In this document: positions 7,766-10,859 of the stretch, in pieces
Numbering within the stretch: the first letter of the stretch is position 1
Layout: every line of letters starts with the position of its first letter
Assembly (NCBI GenBank): GCA_002694345.1
Contig: NZLV01000019.1
Span: forward strand, 17,508-28,366
Length of the DNA: 10,859 bases
Source: Maricaulis sp.
Lineage (GTDB): Bacteria > Pseudomonadota > Alphaproteobacteria > Caulobacterales > Maricaulaceae
Direction: 5' to 3'
Position numbers and translations under genes: made by a program
Notes under the pieces: model-generated
What the model was told of the DNA's origin: nothing
The model's database searches: none
The model's input: only the letters and a program-made list of their open reading frames with translations

Positions 7766-7779
7766 TGATGTCCGGCTAG
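7741..7779. repeat. Inverted repeat at the folC 3' end, overlapping the lipoprotein promoter
   Basis: CTAGCGGACAT (7741-7751) is repeated in inverse as ATGTCCGGCTAG (7768-7779), with one extra G in the right arm and a 16-nt loop. The right arm contains the folC stop codon and the left arm overlaps the -10 box of the lipoprotein promoter. It has no T-run, so it is not a standard intrinsic terminator for folC. It could be a 3' hairpin that stabilises or ends the folC transcript, or an operator. Confidence 0.5.
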
Positions 7780-9122
7780 CCCGGCGTGCGGTGGGGCGGA
7801 GCATCGCCGAGGGCGAGAGCCTCGCCGGCGAGATAGAGCGAACCGCCGATCAGGATGCGCGGGGCCGGGTGTTCCCGGGCGGCATTTTTCATGGCCGGGA
7901 TCAGTCCGCCGGCGGCATCGGCATGCAGTCCGGCCGCCTTGGCCGCTGCGATGACATCCTGGACCGATTGCGAGCCACCGCGTCCGGACCGGAACTCCAC
8001 GGCGATCATGCGCCGGGCCAGGCCGGCGAATTGCTGGCACCAGGCTTTCACATCCTTGTTGGGTGAGAAGCCCGCAATGATGACCAGCGGGCGTTCATCC
8101 CGCTCGTCCATGTCGGCGAGGGCATGGGAGAGCGCCTTGGCTGCAGCTTCGTTATGGCCGCCATCCAGCCAGAGCTCGGCCCCGACCTTGGCCGCGATCT
8201 CGCCCAGCGGACCGCGGGTGATGTTCTGGAGGCGGGCCGGCCAGCTGGCATTGGCGATACCGCCGGCGGCCGCACTTTCCGGCCAGTTCAGCACGGCCGC
8301 GCAGGCGGCGGCAGCGCCGGCATTCATGATCTGGTGCGGGCCAAGCAGGCCAGGGGCGGGCAGGTCCCAGACGCGGGTCTCGTCTTCATAGACCAGACGG
8401 CCGTGCTGCATGTAGGCATTATAATCGCGGCCCCACACCCAGGGCGGGGCGCCGACCTTGCGGGCCTCTTCGAGGATGGCGGTCTCGGCCTCGTCGCTCT
8501 GATTGCCGATCACAACCGGTACGCCGAACTTGCAGATGCCGGCCTTTTCGCGCGCGATGGTGGCGATGTCGCTGCCAAGGAATTCCTGATGGTCCATGGA
8601 GACCGGGGTGATCACGGTGAGGGCCGGCTTGCCGATGACATTGGTCGCGTCATAGCGCCCGCCCAGCCCGACTTCGAGGATCAGGCGATCTGCGGGATGT
8701 TCGGAAAAGAGCAGGAGGGCGGCCGCTGTGGTGATCTCGAAAAAAGTGATCGGTTCGCCGAAATTCGCCGCTTCACAGCGCGCGAAGGCCTCGATCAGCG
8801 TCTGGTCGTCGACCGGTGTGGAATCGAGCAGGATCCGCTCGTTGAAATCGACCAGATGGGGCGATGTGTAGATATGGACGCGCTCGCCATTGGTGCGCGC
8901 CATCTCGGCCAGATAGGCGCAGGTCGAGCCCTTGCCGTTGGTGCCGGCGACATGGATCGTCGGCGGCAGGTTGTCCTGCGGATTGCCGAGGGCCGTCAGC
9001 AGACGCTGGAGACGGCCCAGGGAGAGGTCAATTTTCTTGGGATGCAGGCGCGCGAGGCGCGCCAGCGCGTCATCAACGTCCTGACGGCGCGTGCTAATGG
9101 CCACCCCCGTCGGTGACCACAT
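7776..9122 (-). CDS. folC: Bifunctional dihydrofolate synthase / folylpolyglutamate synthase
   Basis: FolC adds glutamate to dihydropteroate to make dihydrofolate, then extends the polyglutamate tail of folates, using ATP, in the cytoplasm. The product is 448 aa, close to the family norm. Mur-ligase-like signatures are clear: P-loop HVAGTNGKGS (57-66), YTSPHLVDFNERI (85-97), LILEVGLGGRYDATNVI (147-163), MDHQEFLG (176-183), the lysine of REKAGI (K193, the usual carbamylated site) and DGGHN (320-324) in the C-terminal domain. It is the last gene of the trpA-accD-folC operon. The start is uncertain. ATG 9122 overlaps accD by 29 nt and lacks a clear Shine-Dalgarno sequence. A GTG at 9104 (codon 7) would cut the overlap to 11 nt and has a G-rich stretch right before it. 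All motifs lie downstream of both. Confidence 0.96.
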   Translation of the reverse strand: MWSPTGVAISTRRQDVDDALARLARLHPKKIDLSLGRLQRLLTALGNPQDNLPPTIHVAGTNGKGSTCAYLAEMARTNGERVHIYTSPHLVDFNERILLDSTPVDDQTLIEAFARCEAANFGEPITFFEITTAAALLLFSEHPADRLILEVGLGGRYDATNVIGKPALTVITPVSMDHQEFLGSDIATIAREKAGICKFGVPVVIGNQSDEAETAILEEARKVGAPPWVWGRDYNAYMQHGRLVYEDETRVWDLPAPGLLGPHQIMNAGAAAACAAVLNWPESAAAGGIANASWPARLQNITRGPLGEIAAKVGAELWLDGGHNEAAAKALSHALADMDERDERPLVIIAGFSPNKDVKAWCQQFAGLARRMIAVEFRSGRGGSQSVQDVIAAAKAAGLHADAAGGLIPAMKNAAREHPAPRILIGGSLYLAGEALALGDAPPHRTPG

Positions 9123-10029
9123 GGTCAGCGGGCGGCGGTGTCAGACTGGCGCGAACGGTGGATCCCGGACGTTTCATCATGACCCTCAGAAGCCGGGCCA
9201 GTGTAGCCGGAATGTCGCGACGATGCACGACTTTGTCGACCATGCCCTTTTCCAGCAGGTATTCGGAGCGCTGGAAGCCTTCCGGCAGTTTCTCGCGGAT
9301 CGTCTGTTCGATAACGCGCGGACCGGCGAAACCGATCAGGGCACCCGGCTCGGCGATGTGGACATCACCCAGCATGGCATAGGAGGCGGTGACGCCGCCC
9401 GTGGTCGGGTCGGTCAGCACGACGATGTAGGGAAGGCCGGCTTCGCGCATCATCTCCACGGCGATCGTGGTGCGCGGCATCTGCATCAGCGACAGGGCGC
9501 CTTCCTGCATGCGCGCGCCACCGGCGGCGGTGAAGATGACGAGCGGGGCCTTGCGCTTCACCGCTTCCTCGGCCGCGGTGATGAAGCTTTCGCCGGCCGC
9601 CATGCCGAGCGAGCCGCCCATGAAGGCGAAATTCTGGACCAGGACAACGCTTTCCAGCCCACCGATCTGGCCGACGGCGATCGCCATGGCGTCATCACGG
9701 CCGGTCTTCTTGCGCGCCGCCTGGATGCGCGACGTGTAGGGCTTGTCGTCCTTGAACTTGAGCGGGTCGCGCGGCACTTCCGGCGTGTCCAGTTCCTTGA
9801 ACTCACCATCGAAGGTGAACTGGAAGCGCCAGGACGGGCCGATGCGCATGTGGTGACCGCCCGGGGTCACGAAAAGACCGGCTTCCAGATCCTTGTGGAA
9901 GACCATTTCACCGGTTTTGGGGCATTTGACCCAGAGATTGTCAGGCGTGTCCCGCTTGGAGAAGATTTTCGACATCCCCGGAGGGGTGATCTTGGTCAGC
10001 CAGTTCATGCCTGAATCCTGTTCACTCAT
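9094..10029 (-). CDS. accD: Acetyl-CoA carboxylase carboxyltransferase subunit beta
   Basis: AccD pairs with AccA to move the carboxyl group from biotin-BCCP to acetyl-CoA, giving malonyl-CoA for fatty acid synthesis. The product is 311 aa from ATG 10029. The crotonase-like carboxyltransferase core is intact: GGARMQEGALSLMQM (from 170), TTGGVTASYAMLGD (G211, G212) and EPGALIGFAGPRVIEQT. The N-terminal zinc ribbon (Cys4 in E. coli) is degenerate: only C36 remains, and the other positions are T39, T55 and G58. This fits what I recall of alphaproteobacterial AccD. A TTG at 10035 would add two residues, and an ATG at 10008 (MNWLTKI), with AGGA upstream, is another possible start. ATG 10029 keeps the usual short N-terminal tail, with a GGGGG run about 9 nt upstream. 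It follows trpA by 39 nt without a terminator, so they are probably one operon. Confidence 0.96.
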   Translation of the reverse strand: MSEQDSGMNWLTKITPPGMSKIFSKRDTPDNLWVKCPKTGEMVFHKDLEAGLFVTPGGHHMRIGPSWRFQFTFDGEFKELDTPEVPRDPLKFKDDKPYTSRIQAARKKTGRDDAMAIAVGQIGGLESVVLVQNFAFMGGSLGMAAGESFITAAEEAVKRKAPLVIFTAAGGARMQEGALSLMQMPRTTIAVEMMREAGLPYIVVLTDPTTGGVTASYAMLGDVHIAEPGALIGFAGPRVIEQTIREKLPEGFQRSEYLLEKGMVDKVVHRRDIPATLARLLRVMMKRPGSTVRASLTPPPADHVVTDGGGH

Positions 10030-10068
10030 TATCAAAGGCCCCCAAAGCCCTGATGCTGTCTGTTGCCG

Positions 10069-10857
10069 CTAGCGGCGCGCGGTGTGAACCGCAGAAGACA
10101 GGCGCTTTACCAAGTCTGTCGCGCCAGTGACACCACCTTCGTGCATCGCGTCGACAATCGCCGAGCCGACAACCACAGCGTCAGCATGTTTCGCAATGGC
10201 CGAGGCCTGTTCCGGTTCGCGTACACCGAAGCCCACGGCGACCGGCAGACCCGAGGCTTTCTGGACCCGGGCCACCGCTTCGCTGACTTCGGTGACGGCT
10301 CCGGTGCCGGCTCCGGTCACGCCTGTCGTGGAAACGTAATAAACAAAACCCGCCGTATTGGCGACCACGGTGGCCAGACGCTTGTCGTCGGTCGTCGGCG
10401 TGGCGAGGCGGATCAGGGCGATGCCGTGCTTGTCCAGCGCGGTGCGGAGTTCCTCATCCTCTTCCGGCGGCACGTCGACACAGATCAGCCCGTCGACACC
10501 GGCCTTGCCGGCCGCCTTGGCGAACTTGTCCCAGCCCATATGGTGGATCGGATTGGCATAGCCCATCAGCACGATCGGCGTGGTCTTGTCGGTCTTGCGG
10601 AAGGTGGCGGCCTGTTCCAGCGTCTTCTTCAGCGTCATGCCGGCTTCCAGCGCGCGCAGGGCGGAGGCCTGGATCGCCGCGCCATCGGCCATCGGATCGG
10701 TAAAGGGCATGCCCAGCTCGATCACATCGGCGCCAGCCGCCGGCAGGGCATTCAAGAGGGCCTGGCTGTCGCCATCCCCGGCCATCATATAGGCGACGAA
10801 ACCGGCACGATTATAGGCGGACAGCTCCGCGAAACGGGTGGTGAGGCGGTTGGTCAT
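10069..10857 (-). CDS. trpA: Tryptophan synthase alpha chain
   Basis: TrpA cleaves indole-3-glycerol phosphate to indole and glyceraldehyde-3-phosphate and channels the indole to TrpB in the alpha2-beta2 complex. The product is 262 aa, a normal length. The catalytic pair is present: E47 in VIELGMPF and D58 in DPMADGAAIQ, equivalent to Glu49 and Asp60 of the Salmonella enzyme. The flexible loop STTGVTGAGTGA and the phosphate-binding ends GFGVREPEQ and VVGSAI (G231, S232) are also present. The ATG start is complete, with only two bases of upstream sequence in the window, so no Shine-Dalgarno sequence can be judged. Those bases give CAATGA, in which a TGA overlaps the start; it may be the stop of an upstream trpB, but that is a guess. 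It is the first visible gene of the leftward trpA-accD-folC operon. Confidence 0.97.
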   Translation of the reverse strand: MTNRLTTRFAELSAYNRAGFVAYMMAGDGDSQALLNALPAAGADVIELGMPFTDPMADGAAIQASALRALEAGMTLKKTLEQAATFRKTDKTTPIVLMGYANPIHHMGWDKFAKAAGKAGVDGLICVDVPPEEDEELRTALDKHGIALIRLATPTTDDKRLATVVANTAGFVYYVSTTGVTGAGTGAVTEVSEAVARVQKASGLPVAVGFGVREPEQASAIAKHADAVVVGSAIVDAMHEGGVTGATDLVKRLSSAVHTARR

Positions 10858-10859
10858 TG

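Noticed and set aside
7198..7779. A 193-codon plus-strand frame over the lipoprotein gene
   Set aside because: It starts inside the trxA terminator region and would run through it. The minus-strand frame has a signal peptide, lipobox, cupin motif, Shine-Dalgarno sequence and promoter.
8124..10014. Long plus-strand open frames (330 and 307 codons) opposite folC and accD
   Set aside because: They mirror the codon pattern of folC and accD, are rich in Gly, Arg, Asp and His, and show no family motif.
1..10859. A defence island, mobile element or novel multi-gene system
   Set aside because: All genes but the small lipoprotein are recognised housekeeping genes. I saw no transposase, integrase, toxin-antitoxin pair, direct-repeat array or composition break. 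AddAB is a DNA-end resection enzyme and by itself is not evidence of a new defence system.

Overview
This window looks like ordinary chromosomal DNA from a GC-rich alphaproteobacterium. A Caulobacter/Maricaulis-type lineage (Hyphomonadaceae or Maricaulaceae) is my best guess. The basis is the alphaproteobacterial form of AddA/AddB, an AccD that has lost most of its zinc-ribbon cysteines, the gene order addB-addA-trxA facing folC-accD-trpA, and promoter-like sequences resembling the Caulobacter housekeeping consensus. The genus is an inference. The sequence carries no 16S rRNA or other decisive marker.

Layout, left to right. Bases 2-148 (+) are the 3' end of a sugar-phosphate nucleotidyltransferase gene, probably MurU-like. 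It overlaps addB (145-3210, +) by 4 nt, and addB overlaps addA (3207-6773, +) by 4 nt. Together these encode the AddAB helicase-nuclease for double-strand break repair, very likely as one translationally coupled unit. A 91-nt gap with a candidate promoter and a palindrome precedes trxA (thioredoxin, 6865-7185, +), which ends at a strong intrinsic terminator (7212-7237). From there on everything is on the minus strand: a small cupin-fold lipoprotein (7246-7707) with its own good promoter, then the end of the trpA-accD-folC operon (10857 down to 7776). That operon covers the tryptophan synthase alpha chain, the carboxyltransferase beta subunit of acetyl-CoA carboxylase, and folate/folylpolyglutamate synthesis. 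The two convergent transcription units meet at about 7186-7245.

Functionally the window joins DNA repair (AddAB), redox maintenance (TrxA) and central biosynthesis (TrpA, AccD, FolC). This linkage is, from memory, widely conserved in alphaproteobacteria and does not need a shared pathway. The accessory-looking piece is the cupin lipoprotein between trxA and folC.

The window is nearly all coding. The largest gap between genes is 91 nt, so no stretch over 300 nt lacks a gene. I found no tRNA, rRNA, CRISPR array, insertion sequence, prophage gene or attachment site. I did not find a novel multi-gene system. The findings are small points about individual proteins and the short intergenic regions.
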